A stretch of DNA of 11,361 nucleotides from Flavobacteriales bacterium CG18_big_fil_WC_8_21_14_2_50_32_9 (GCA_002770955.1 PCUH01000119.1:1-11361); one strand, 5' to 3'. Positions 1 to 7,725 are shown, counted from the first letter of the stretch. Numbers and translations are program-made. Notes: a model not told the origin generated them from the letters alone.

Positions 1-3000
1 GTTCCAAGTTTTGTAATCGGCACGAATATTTTTCACCCCTAAATGGTCTAAATGTCCCATTCCTGTTACAATGTGTTGGGTGATATACCTGCTTTCGGGC
101 ATGCCCTTAAACCATGTCCAGCCACCGTTAGAAACTTGCAATTGTTGCAATTTCATTTCTGCTCTACCTAACTCATTGCTCATTCTGTTCAAGTCGAATA
201 ACAAGCCTACACGCTTTTTACGTTCACCTTCATTTTGAGCGTTTAATACCCAAGGCGTTTCTTCTAATAACAAGGCTTTTAACTCCTGATTTTTCTCCAA
301 GTTAGATAAAAATGCTTCGGGCGTACTATTTTTCCAGCTTTCAAACACGTTTTTAATTTTCGGATTAGAGTTCGCAATGTGCGTAGCAATAGAATTTGCA
401 TAAAAACGACTAAATGTTTGCTCGGCACATTCGTATGGATATTCCATTAAGTATGGCAATGCTTGTATGGCGTACCAAGCCGGATTAGAAGTAAATTCTA
501 AAGTTAAACGATGATTCTTCATGGTGCTTGAAGAACCAGAAGCCAATAATTTATTGAATTTAAAATTGGTTGTTCCTTTTCCTCTAACAGGCAATGGAAG
601 TGATTCGGTTACCAACATTCGGTTGGTCAACACCGGAATAGCCATTTCTTCACCATCGGTAAAGTTGCCTGATTTTGCAATTACTTTGTAAGTGATAGCT
701 CCAAACCCTTCAGGAATAGCTATTTCCCAACTTACAGAGGTGCTTTTTCCTTTTTTAGTGGAGAACGTGTTGGTTTCTTTTCCAATCAACAATTTATCCG
801 AAATAGGTTTCATGGTAAGGGCATCAAAGAAATAAATTTTTGCCTCGCCTGTCAAGTCTTTTTCAGAAAGATTAGTGATTTTAGTGCTAAAAGTCATTTT
901 ATCATTCTCTCTGAAAAAGCGTGGTGCATTCGGGTAAACCATCAAATCTTTTTGCGTAACTGTTTCTTCGTAAATCATTCCTGTTTTCAAATCTTTGGTG
1001 TGAGCCAAGCCCATAAATTTCCATTTGGTTAAGGCTTCAGGAATTGTAAATTTGATGATGATTTCGCCTTTTTCATTGGTTTCCAAATGAGGAAAGAAAA
1101 AAGCCGTTTCATTAAAGTTGCTTCTGGCTTTTACTTCATCCATTCCAACTTCACCTTTTTGCTGTTGTTCAGCTACTTTTTCTCCAGCTGCCAATGTTTG
1201 TGAAACAGTTGTTGCATCCATATTTTTATCTTCATCTTTACTAATTATCCCTCCAGAAGCTCTAGATTTTTTTGGAGATGATTTGCCTGTAGTTTCTTTT
1301 TCTTCTAAAGCAAACTCACTTCTTTCCATTTCTACATCATCTAAATAATCTCCTTCAGATTGAGGACGATTTGCTGACATATAATACCCATAATTATTGT
1401 ATCGATAATAGTTAAACCCAAACCAATTGAGTTGGTCGTAATATATGGCTTTTAGGTTATACAAATACGGATTCCAATCTTTAGCTAATAATTGTGCATT
1501 TTTATCGCTAAAACCATTGTTATTTTGCCAATAGCGCTGACTGTAATCGTAATGATGCACATTTAATCCCCAGTAATTTGGTCGGAAAGCATCTAACGAA
1601 GCATCATATAAAGCTGCAACCATTTCAGCAGCTACTTTTTCTCCTTTTTTACCTTTAATTTTTAGCTTCCACTCTTCTTCTTGTCCGGGCAGTAATTTGT
1701 TTCTAAAAGTTTCAAATTCAATATCCAATTGTTTGTTTGTGTGCGGAACAGTAACCGTAGAAGTATAGCTAAAATTTCTGCTGTGCTTTACAAAAGTAAA
1801 ATGTACATTAAAATTACCTCTGTATTTTTCCAAAATAGGAATAACAATTTTTTTCTGTTCTACATTAAGTTTTAATCGCTCTTTGGCAACAATTTGTCCT
1901 TTATGTTCAATTTCATACAGTATATCCACCTCTTTGGCTGCGGTAGCTAATAAAAATACGGCATTTTCTCCAGGCTCTCCTTCTGCTTTAACGGATGTGA
2001 ACCAACCAATATCGTTGGTAGAAGGATGTTTTTCATGTTCGCCATACACATTAAAATACTTAATTTCTTTTACTTCCTGACCAAATTTATCTTGACAAAC
2101 AGCTTCCATCACATACCAACCAGAAGTCCATTCTGGTAATTTAAACAAACGAAGCGATTTTTTGTTGGCGGTATTAAAATCATGGTCGTAAACTTTGGTG
2201 TTTTTATCCCATTTATACACATTATTTTCTTCTTCATACTCATCCATAGGGAAATGTTGCCCATATTCATTTTTGGATATAAGTTTAATATCTCCTTTGT
2301 TCCAGTAGCTTTTTTTGTAAATTTTGGTGGGCATTTTCAACGACCATATTTTTACATTTCCTGCGGCAGCTTCCAACTCACCATTTAGGTTGGTAGTAGT
2401 AAATGTAATGGTATCTACATCATTTTTATTGATTTTTTCAGCAATACCAATGTTGATGTTTAAGGCTTTATAGCCCACACTCACATAAGTAGTAGAACTA
2501 TGCGTTTCGCCATTAATGTCGGTTACATCAGCATAAATAGTATAAGAGTAAGTAGGAGAATATTTTTTATTGACCGATTTATCCGCTTTAGCAATAAAAT
2601 CAATCTTGAACTCACCATTATCATCGGTAGTGGTAGTTCCGTTGGTGATTTCCATTTGTGCCGATTGAGGCCAGTATCCCCAACGGTAGTAACACCAGTA
2701 AGGGAAAGAAGCATTTCTTACTACTCGGTAACTTACTGTTGCTTCATCTAAGGCAGCACCTGAATAAGTTTTGGCGTTTCCAATAACATTTACATTTTCT
2801 TCTAATTTGTAAGTACCTTTTATGGGTTCAAACTTTACCTCAAATTTTGGACGTTTGTATTCTTCCACAGAAAAATATTTTGAACCGTGTGCATCATCAA
2901 TATACATTTGTCCGTTTAGTCCGTTGTTGGGAGCTACAAAAGAACCGCTAAATGTACCGTATTCATTGGTAGTTAATTTTAAATCAGCTACCTTTTGATT

Positions 3001-4983
3001 ATTCACATCATAAAAAGTTACTGTTGACTTAAAATTCGTTTTTATTTTATTGTTGTTGTCAGGATCGGTTTCCAACACAATTCCTTTAAAATAAACCGTT
3101 TGCCCCGGACGATAAATGGCTCTATCCGTAAAAAAGATAGTGCTAGTGTGGGTTTTATTATCTTCATAATAATTGTATTGATAATAGCTATCTTCGGTAT
3201 TTAATCGGTCATCTCCTTTGGAAAAATCAACATAAAAATTACGGTACTCTATACTGCTCCCTACACTAAAAAATCCGTTGGCATCGGTAGTTTTGGTGGC
3301 TAAAGTTTTCCATTCATAATTACGAAAAGTATAGTTGTATTTTTGGTAATACAATTTTGCAGAAACACCTTGTAAAGGTTTTCCTGAATTTCTGTCCATT
3401 ACAAAAAATTCCATGGATTCGTTGGTATTTCTTCTGGTAAGGTAACTGATGTTGCTCACCCAAAATGGCGAAATGGCAACGGCTTCTTTATCAAAATGAA
3501 AAGCATTGGTGGTGGAAGTCAACAATACATAAAAACCTTTTTCTAAGGCGTCTATTTTTATTTCTCCCGAATGTTCTCTTAAATCGCCATCATTTACCAA
3601 AGTGGTTTTCCATTCTTTAATCAGTTTGGAAGAAAGTAGTTTTTCGAGTCTTTTTTCGCTATCATTATTTTCGTTCCATTTTTTAAAATCGTCATAATCT
3701 ATTTTTACCAATTTGTGAAAAACCGTATCTAAATTTTTGTAGGAAATCAATGCTTTTAGCGGTTCATTAGGAATATTAGCGGTTTCGGTTTTAACGTTTA
3801 GCGATTTTTTGTTCAGTTCATTTTCCAATTGTTTACATAAATCTGCTCCGTAAGTGTTGGGGTATTTTTTAATGGCATTTCTGCACATGTTCATGGCAGT
3901 TTTTAAATCCCATTTGTATTTTTCAGGCTCATTGATGGAATAGGAATTTCCACGAGCTTGATACACTTTTGCCATTTCATAAACTACTTCGGCAATCGAA
4001 GAATCTTCAGGAAAACGTAAATATAGTTTTGCTAATGCATCATAATAAAGTGTATCGGCATTATCGAAAGCAGCATGGGTTTTTACAAATTTTAATCGTT
4101 TTAGTTCAACATCTATCAATGCTGTTGGATTAGAATCGTTAATGTGAATGTTGGTCAAATTTTGCAAGGTTTGTAGGGCGTAAAATTTTAACGAAAGCGA
4201 ATCTTTTGATGAAATTTTCAGTTTAGAAAAAGTAGGAAAAGGCATAATGTAAGAAGAATCATCCAACACAAATTCATATACTGGTTTGGTTATATTAGGT
4301 TCTTCGTTCATAAAGAAATTGATGGCTCGGTGGGCTAAAAAATCGTATAAAAACGGACGGTAATTTCTTGCATTTTTCTCAATAATAATTTCATTAAATG
4401 TCTCAATAGGCGTTCTTTTTAAACTATCGATGTTTTTAATGGAAAGCTGATAGTGTTTAATGGTTTCTGTGGTAATTTTTTTCAAATCCCAAGTAGCAAT
4501 GTCATTGTTTTCAAAATTGGTAGTAGCCGAGCGATTATAAAATTTCCAACGGTTATTTTGATAATACATCCAATACAATTCGCCAATAATGGAATGAAGC
4601 ATTGGGCTTAAAGGGTATTCAGCAGTTTTGGCAACACTATCTAATTCGTTGAGGGTTTTTACAAAAGCATTTTCTTCCACATAACTTTGCAACTTTGCTT
4701 TTACAATGAGGGCTTTTACAATTTGCTCATGATTTTTTTCAGCAACAGCTTTTTTGGCAATTATGGCTACTTCGTCAAGTGCAGATTTGGTCAACCCATT
4801 TTGCTCTAGAGAGTCAACTACTTTCCATTCTTCTTTATACACATCGCCTTTGGCATAAACTAATACGGGTTGGCGGGTATTGTTATCCTCAGACACACTA
4901 TTTGGTGAAGAACATTGAATTAAAAAAGTGCTTATAAATGCTACCAATAAAATGTAGCTGAATTTGAACGTTAATTTTTGCAT
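1..4983 (-). CDS. Alpha-2-macroglobulin family lipoprotein, C-terminus beyond window
   Basis: This is a 1661-codon open frame with no stop, starting at ATG 4983 and cut by the left edge. The N-terminus is a signal peptide with a hydrophobic core and Cys24 (FLIQC; Gln before Cys is atypical), so a lipoprotein is likely. Roughly residues 30-560 look helical, with TPR-like pairs near 305-380. Beta-rich macroglobulin domains follow, including the MG2-type motif YRPGQ (624-628). A polar linker (about 1203-1285) precedes the A2M-domain motif FNETAFFFP (ending at 1298) and LTKWKF (Trp1321). The thioester motif CAEQ is intact at Cys1519-Gln1522, followed by the thioester-domain motif GGWTW (1620-1624). 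In this family, cleavage of a bait segment exposes the thioester, which covalently traps the attacking protease; bacterial members are thought to guard the envelope. Missing here are perhaps 200-400 C-terminal residues. The gene often sits beside pbpC, which would lie outside the window. Family assignment is firm; the actual target is unknown. Confidence 0.93.
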   Translation of the reverse strand, partial: MQKLTFKFSYILLVAFISTFLIQCSSPNSVSEDNNTRQPVLVYAKGDVYKEEWKVVDSLEQNGLTKSALDEVAIIAKKAVAEKNHEQIVKALIVKAKLQSYVEENAFVKTLNELDSVAKTAEYPLSPMLHSIIGELYWMYYQNNRWKFYNRSATTNFENNDIATWDLKKITTETIKHYQLSIKNIDSLKRTPIETFNEIIIEKNARNYRPFLYDFLAHRAINFFMNEEPNITKPVYEFVLDDSSYIMPFPTFSKLKISSKDSLSLKFYALQTLQNLTNIHINDSNPTALIDVELKRLKFVKTHAAFDNADTLYYDALAKLYLRFPEDSSIAEVVYEMAKVYQARGNSYSINEPEKYKWDLKTAMNMCRNAIKKYPNTYGADLCKQLENELNKKSLNVKTETANIPNEPLKALISYKNLDTVFHKLVKIDYDDFKKWNENNDSEKRLEKLLSSKLIKEWKTTLVNDGDLREHSGEIKIDALEKGFYVLLTSTTNAFHFDKEAVAISPFWVSNISYLTRRNTNESMEFFVMDRNSGKPLQGVSAKLYYQKYNYTFRNYEWKTLATKTTDANGFFSVGSSIEYRNFYVDFSKGDDRLNTEDSYYQYNYYEDNKTHTSTIFFTDRAIYRPGQTVYFKGIVLETDPDNNNKIKTNFKSTVTFYDVNNQKVADLKLTTNEYGTFSGSFVAPNNGLNGQMYIDDAHGSKYFSVEEYKRPKFEVKFEPIKGTYKLEENVNVIGNAKTYSGAALDEATVSYRVVRNASFPYWCYYRWGYWPQSAQMEITNGTTTTDDNGEFKIDFIAKADKSVNKKYSPTYSYTIYADVTDINGETHSSTTYVSVGYKALNINIGIAEKINKNDVDTITFTTTNLNGELEAAAGNVKIWSLKMPTKIYKKSYWNKGDIKLISKNEYGQHFPMDEYEEENNVYKWDKNTKVYDHDFNTANKKSLRLFKLPEWTSGWYVMEAVCQDKFGQEVKEIKYFNVYGEHEKHPSTNDIGWFTSVKAEGEPGENAVFLLATAAKEVDILYEIEHKGQIVAKERLKLNVEQKKIVIPILEKYRGNFNVHFTFVKHSRNFSYTSTVTVPHTNKQLDIEFETFRNKLLPGQEEEWKLKIKGKKGEKVAAEMVAALYDASLDAFRPNYWGLNVHHYDYSQRYWQNNNGFSDKNAQLLAKDWNPYLYNLKAIYYDQLNWFGFNYYRYNNYGYYMSANRPQSEGDYLDDVEMERSEFALEEKETTGKSSPKKSRASGGIISKDEDKNMDATTVSQTLAAGEKVAEQQQKGEVGMDEVKARSNFNETAFFFPHLETNEKGEIIIKFTIPEALTKWKFMGLAHTKDLKTGMIYEETVTQKDLMVYPNAPRFFRENDKMTFSTKITNLSEKDLTGEAKIYFFDALTMKPISDKLLIGKETNTFSTKKGKSTSVSWEIAIPEGFGAITYKVIAKSGNFTDGEEMAIPVLTNRMLVTESLPLPVRGKGTTNFKFNKLLASGSSSTMKNHRLTLEFTSNPAWYAIQALPYLMEYPYECAEQTFSRFYANSIATHIANSNPKIKNVFESWKNSTPEAFLSNLEKNQELKALLLEETPWVLNAQNEGERKKRVGLLFDLNRMSNELGRAEMKLQQLQVSNGGWTWFKGMPESRYITQHIVTGMGHLDHLGVKNIRADYKTWN

Positions 4984-5013
4984 AAGTTTTAGGTTTTACG
5001 GGATAGATGCAAT

Positions 5014-5045
5014 GAAATATAAAATTGCATAAAAATTAAAACAAA
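5014..5045 (-). promoter_or_regulatory. Candidate promoter for the macroglobulin gene
   Basis: On the minus strand a TTTG box (5045-5042) lies 20 bases before TATATTTC (5021-5014), one mismatch from the Bacteroidota -7 consensus TAnnTTTG. It would give a leader of about 25 bases, A-rich before the ATG (AAAACTTATG), which is how this phylum usually marks starts without a Shine-Dalgarno. It suggests the gene is not simply read through from pheS. This is pattern matching only. Confidence 0.45.
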
Positions 5046-5068
5046 AAATAATGTTTTTTTAATTAAAC

Positions 5069-5088
5069 GCTAAAAACCCTTTTATAGC
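5069..5088 (-). terminator. Weak hairpin downstream of pheS
   Basis: GCTA(T)AAAA-GGG-TTTTTAGC can form an 8-bp stem with one bulged T, starting 11 bases after the pheS stop. No U-run follows on the minus strand, so intrinsic termination would be inefficient; some read-through into the macroglobulin gene is possible. Confidence 0.25.
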
Positions 5089-5098
5089 AAGAACAATT

Positions 5099-6124
5099 TT
5101 ATATCACCGACTTAAACTGGCTTAAAAATCGCACATCCCCTTCAGAGTATAAGCGTAAATCATTGATTTTAAATTTGAGCATGGCTATGCGTTCTATTCC
5201 CATTCCGAAGGCAAAACCAGTATATTTTTTACTATCAATACCACAATTTTCCAACACGTTAGGATCTACCATACCACAGCCCATGATTTCAAGAAATCCA
5301 GTATATTTACATACGTTACATCCTTTTCCTTCACACACAGAACAAGAAACATCCATTTCGGCACTGGGTTCTGTAAAAGGAAAATAAGAAGGGCGTAATC
5401 TAATTTGAGTTTTTTCACCAAACATTTCTTTGGCGAAATACATCAATGTTTGTTTTAAATCAGCAAAAGAAACATTTTCGTCAATGTATAATCCTTCCAC
5501 TTGATGAAAAAAGCAATGTGCCCGAGCAGAAATGGCTTCATTTCTATATACTCTTCCTGGTGAAAGGGTTCTTATAGGAGGCTTGGAATTTTCCATTACT
5601 CGTACCTGAACAGAAGATGTGTGCGTGCGAAGGGCAATTTCTCCTTGTTCAGCATCCACAAAAAAAGTATCTTGCATATCTCTGGCAGGATGTTCAGGAG
5701 GGAAATTTAATGCAGAAAAGTTATGCCAATCATCTTCAATTTCAGGTCCTTCAGAAACTGTAAAACCTATGCGTGAAAAAATTTCAATAATTTCTTTACG
5801 AACAAGAGAAATTGGATGACGGCTGCCTAATTTTTCTGGAAAAGCAGTTCGTGTTAAATCTGATTTTATTTCCGCATCAACAATTGTATCGTTTAGTTTT
5901 GATTGAAAAAAATCAAATTTTTCTTGTGCTTTTTCTTTAATCTCATTAATTAGTTGCCCTACTTCTTTTTTTTGTTCATTGGGAACATTTTTAAAATTTG
6001 CAAATAACTCTTTGGTAACACTTTTAGTTCCCAAAAATTTTATTCTGAATAGCTCCAATGCTTCTTTGCTGTCCGCTTCAAAAGTGGCTATTTCACTTAA
6101 AAAAGTGTTTATTTTTTCTTTCAT
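5099..6124 (-). CDS. pheS: Phenylalanine-tRNA ligase alpha subunit
   Basis: This is the catalytic alpha subunit of the cytoplasmic (alpha-beta)2 enzyme that charges tRNA-Phe with phenylalanine using ATP. The 341 residues match the usual length. Residues 1-80 form the charged N-terminal coiled coil. The class II core follows: RTHTSSVQ (166-173), motif 2 around RTLSPGRVYRNE (185-196) with FHQVEGLYID (206-215), the pocket segment FPFTEPSAEMDV (248-259), and motif 3 GFAFGMGIER (303-312). Ala305 aligns with the alanine that shapes the amino-acid pocket in E. coli PheS (Ala294). Four cysteines at 261, 264, 269 and 272 (CSVC...CNVC) form a zinc-ribbon-like knuckle seen in a subset of bacterial PheS proteins. 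pheT is not adjacent. The start at ATG 6124 fits the family N-terminus. The gene stands alone, with a repeat-rich gap before it. Confidence 0.98.
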   Translation of the reverse strand: MKEKINTFLSEIATFEADSKEALELFRIKFLGTKSVTKELFANFKNVPNEQKKEVGQLINEIKEKAQEKFDFFQSKLNDTIVDAEIKSDLTRTAFPEKLGSRHPISLVRKEIIEIFSRIGFTVSEGPEIEDDWHNFSALNFPPEHPARDMQDTFFVDAEQGEIALRTHTSSVQVRVMENSKPPIRTLSPGRVYRNEAISARAHCFFHQVEGLYIDENVSFADLKQTLMYFAKEMFGEKTQIRLRPSYFPFTEPSAEMDVSCSVCEGKGCNVCKYTGFLEIMGCGMVDPNVLENCGIDSKKYTGFAFGMGIERIAMLKFKINDLRLYSEGDVRFLSQFKSVI

Positions 6125-6165
6125 CTCTATCTTTTAATAGTTCACTACTTTTTTATCTCTCGCAA

Positions 6166-6183
6166 TCCCGAAAGCTTTCGGGA
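6166..6183. repeat. Perfect 18-base palindrome TCCCGAAAGCTTTCGGGA
   Basis: The sequence is its own exact reverse complement over 18 bases and stands out from the AT-rich surroundings. I recall the closely similar TCCCGATAGCTATCGGGA type as a dispersed intergenic palindrome in Flavobacteriia, but only one copy occurs here. It lies 41 bases upstream of the pheS ATG, just past a candidate -7 box, so in RNA it would form a hairpin at the very 5' end of the pheS leader. Confidence 0.7.
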
Positions 6184-6184
6184 G

Positions 6185-6216
6185 CAAAGTTCGCAAAGGC
6201 TTTAAAGGGTTTACAA
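6185..6216 (-). promoter_or_regulatory. Candidate promoter for pheS
   Basis: On the minus strand TTG (6216-6214) is followed after 21 bases by GAACTTTG (6192-6185), one mismatch from TAnnTTTG. A start just beyond would give a leader of about 55-60 bases beginning with the palindrome. The same bases look like a dispersed repeat, so the match may not be functional. Confidence 0.3.
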
Positions 6217-6499
6217 CACCACGAAGTAACACCGTAGGTAAATTTCACTTGTACTATTTTTCATATGTGTATTTTTATCGTTTTTTAATTGTAATATGTA
6301 ATCGCCATACAAAATATTCATTAATGTAGGTGAGCATTTTTGCTTATGGTTTATTTCATCAGTTAATAGGAACAGCGAGGCTTTTAACTTTTTCTTTTTG
6401 CCTTCACTAATTTTAACAGTTAAAAAAACTAGCGAAATTTATCAAAGGTCGCTCCCTTAGTTCATTCTATATATTTCTAATCTTTACTATTTTTTTTCT

Positions 6500-6522
6500 A
6501 AAAAGAAAATTTGCGTAACGCA
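6500..6522 (-). terminator. Candidate terminator after the cyclophilin gene
   Basis: On the minus strand a short GC stem, TGCG-TTA-CGCA, is followed directly by AATTTTCTTTTT, about 25 bases after the stop codon. The 4-bp stem is short, but its position and the U-rich tail fit intrinsic termination. Confidence 0.35.
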
Positions 6523-6546
6523 GTTATTGGCGATTTTTATGAGACG

Positions 6547-7218
6547 CTATTTACTAATTTTAACAATCATCTTCACATCTTCCAAAGGTCTATCTCTTTT
6601 ATCTTTTGCAACAGCTGCAATTTTATCTAACACATCTAATCCCTCAATCACTTCACCAAAAACGGTGTAATCCATATCTAACTGTGGAGTCCCTCCTATA
6701 GTTTCGTATATTTTATATTGCTCTTCAGTATAAGTAACTCTACCTTGTTTACGTTGCACTATTTTATCTAAATCTTCTTTAGTATATTTTTTTCCTTGCA
6801 CAATATAGAACTGACAACCCGAAGAGGCTTTATCTGGATTTACATCATCTCCCATTCGAGCAGCAGCTAATGCTCCTTTTTTATGAATGAGTGTAGCGTT
6901 AAATTCAGCAGGAATAGTATATCCAACATCACCATTACCTAAAGCCTTTCCTTTTGCAGCGTTTTTAGAATCAGGATCACCACCTTGTATCATAAAACCT
7001 TGAATTATCCGATGAAAAAGCGTTTCATTATAAAACCCTTCTTTTGCTAATTTTATAAAATTATCTCTGTGTTTTGGTGTTTCATTATATAACTTTAACT
7101 TTATTTCTCCAAAACTAGTTGAAATAAGAATAGTTGTTTCTTTTTTGTCTTTTTGTAACATTGTGAAGCTCATCAGCGTAACAATAGTCAATATAAACAT
7201 TATTTTTTTTTGCATCAT
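6547..7218 (-). CDS. Exported cyclophilin-type peptidyl-prolyl cis-trans isomerase
   Basis: This 223-residue enzyme would catalyse cis-trans isomerisation of X-Pro bonds during protein folding outside the cytoplasm. An N-terminal hydrophobic stretch (about 6-21) after Lys-Lys acts as a signal peptide or anchor; with no lipobox Cys, a lipoprotein is unlikely. The cyclophilin domain begins near residue 28. Catalytic residues match human cyclophilin A: Arg70 (R55), Phe75 (F60) and Gln78 (Q63) in FHRIIQGFMIQGGDP, with GCQFYIV (134-140) matching the substrate groove. Leu180 appears to replace the drug-contacting Trp121. A charged insertion (about 142-183) separates the groove from the strand YTVFGEVIEGLDVLDKI. 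The start is ATG 7218; ATG 7215 right behind it is equally possible. The gene ends in TAG and is transcribed alone, divergent from a small lipoprotein. Substrates are unknown. Confidence 0.95.
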   Translation of the reverse strand: MMQKKIMFILTIVTLMSFTMLQKDKKETTILISTSFGEIKLKLYNETPKHRDNFIKLAKEGFYNETLFHRIIQGFMIQGGDPDSKNAAKGKALGNGDVGYTIPAEFNATLIHKKGALAAARMGDDVNPDKASSGCQFYIVQGKKYTKEDLDKIVQRKQGRVTYTEEQYKIYETIGGTPQLDMDYTVFGEVIEGLDVLDKIAAVAKDKRDRPLEDVKMIVKISK

Positions 7219-7287
7219 AATTTTATTTCTTACATTTGTTCATTACAATATTAAGAATTAATATTAAAAACATAATATAGATATTCC
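7219..7287. promoter_or_regulatory. Divergent promoter region, cyclophilin and lipoprotein
   Basis: These 69 AT-rich bases must serve both directions. Toward the cyclophilin, TAATATTG (7253-7246, minus) is one mismatch from TAnnTTTG but has no clear -33 box. Toward the lipoprotein, TTTG (7235-7238) lies 20 bases before TAATATTA (7259-7266), two mismatches. The two sets overlap, so the genes may compete for polymerase. The region is inferred from layout; the individual boxes are weak. Confidence 0.35.
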
Positions 7288-7713
7288 ATGAAAACAAAAT
7301 TAACAACTATTTTCGTTCTACTTTCAATTCTTATTTTCAGTTCATGTGCTAAAGATAGAAACCCTACACTTGTTATTAAAGTAGTAGAAGCTAATGGAAT
7401 GCCTGCTCCAAATGCAACTGTTCATGCTTGGCCAACCGATGGTCCTTTTGCTCCTTGCACAAATCCTCCTTGCATAGTTGATGAGGAAAGAATGGATCAA
7501 ACTACATTTGCAAATGAAGTTGGTGAAGCTAAATTAACATTTGAATTTTCTGCTGTTGTTGATGTGGAAGTTGTTTATTATAAAATGGGCTTAGATTCTT
7601 TACTTCAACCTATTGTTACTGATACATTAAGTGGTAAAAAAGTGGTTAAAATTGAAGAAAAACGCCAACGAAGCAAAAACAATAATTTTAATGAAACGAT
7701 TATTGTAAAATAA
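7288..7713 (+). CDS. Small lipoprotein with carboxypeptidase-regulatory-like beta domain
   Basis: This 141-residue protein has a clear lipoprotein signal: MKTK, a hydrophobic core, then lipobox FSSC with Cys20 as the lipidated residue. The rest resembles one beta-sandwich of the carboxypeptidase-regulatory-like or Ig-like kind: strand VIKVVE, turn NGMPAPNATVHAW (36-48), then a second pattern around NEVGEAKLTFEF (76-87). Two cysteines, 57 and 62, flank a proline-rich loop and could form a small disulfide. The lysine- and asparagine-rich tail (KRQRSKNNN, 125-133) precedes a last strand. The N-terminus is unambiguous (ATG 7288). It is the only gene of its unit and converges on the acpP-fabF-rnc operon. 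I do not recognise a specific function; binding or structural roles in the envelope are guesses. Confidence 0.85.
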   Translation: MKTKLTTIFVLLSILIFSSCAKDRNPTLVIKVVEANGMPAPNATVHAWPTDGPFAPCTNPPCIVDEERMDQTTFANEVGEAKLTFEFSAVVDVEVVYYKMGLDSLLQPIVTDTLSGKKVVKIEEKRQRSKNNNFNETIIVK

Positions 7714-7725
7714 TTTTTTTACAAT
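7702..7725. terminator. Shared hairpin between convergent genes
   Basis: ATTGTAAAA (7702-7710) and TTTTACAAT (7717-7725) form a perfect 9-bp stem with a 6-base loop. On the plus strand the T-rich TTTGTATTTTCTTT follows, fitting an intrinsic terminator; the minus side is less T-rich. The lipoprotein's TAA is in the loop and the opposite gene's TAA is inside the arm, so the hairpin lies within both 3' ends. The stem is almost all A-T, hence weak. Confidence 0.5.

Larger units (their letters stand above)
6125..6546. other. 422-base gap: repeats and regulatory sequence, no convincing gene
   Basis: Between the cyclophilin stop and the pheS start I find no supported gene. The right end may hold a small terminator. 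The left end holds an 18-base palindrome and, on the minus strand at about 6235-6185, a stretch combining TTCGTGGTGTTGTAAA and CTTTGCGAACTTTGC; I recall similar phrases as dispersed intergenic sequence in Bacteroidota. A minus-strand open frame (6438-6211) has only a late ATG at 6321 and no recognisable product. Bases about 6240-6480 are AT-rich and otherwise featureless to me. Confidence 0.6.

Noticed and set aside
1118..2751. Several plus-strand open frames of 65-83 codons opposite the macroglobulin gene
   Set aside because: They lie antisense to a continuous conserved coding frame and have no recognisable product.
1..4983. Possible frameshift in the macroglobulin gene
   Set aside because: Signal Cys24, YRPGQ, FFFP, CAEQ and GGWTW all fall in the same frame from ATG 4983 with no stop.
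6211..6438. Minus-strand open frame of about 75 codons in the 422-base gap
   Set aside because: The first ATG is at 6321, leaving 36 residues; the end falls in repeat-like sequence and I see no recognisable motif.
6512..6522. TGCGTAACGCA dyad as a regulator binding site
   Set aside because: It sits just past the end of the cyclophilin gene with a T-rich tail, which suits a small terminator better.
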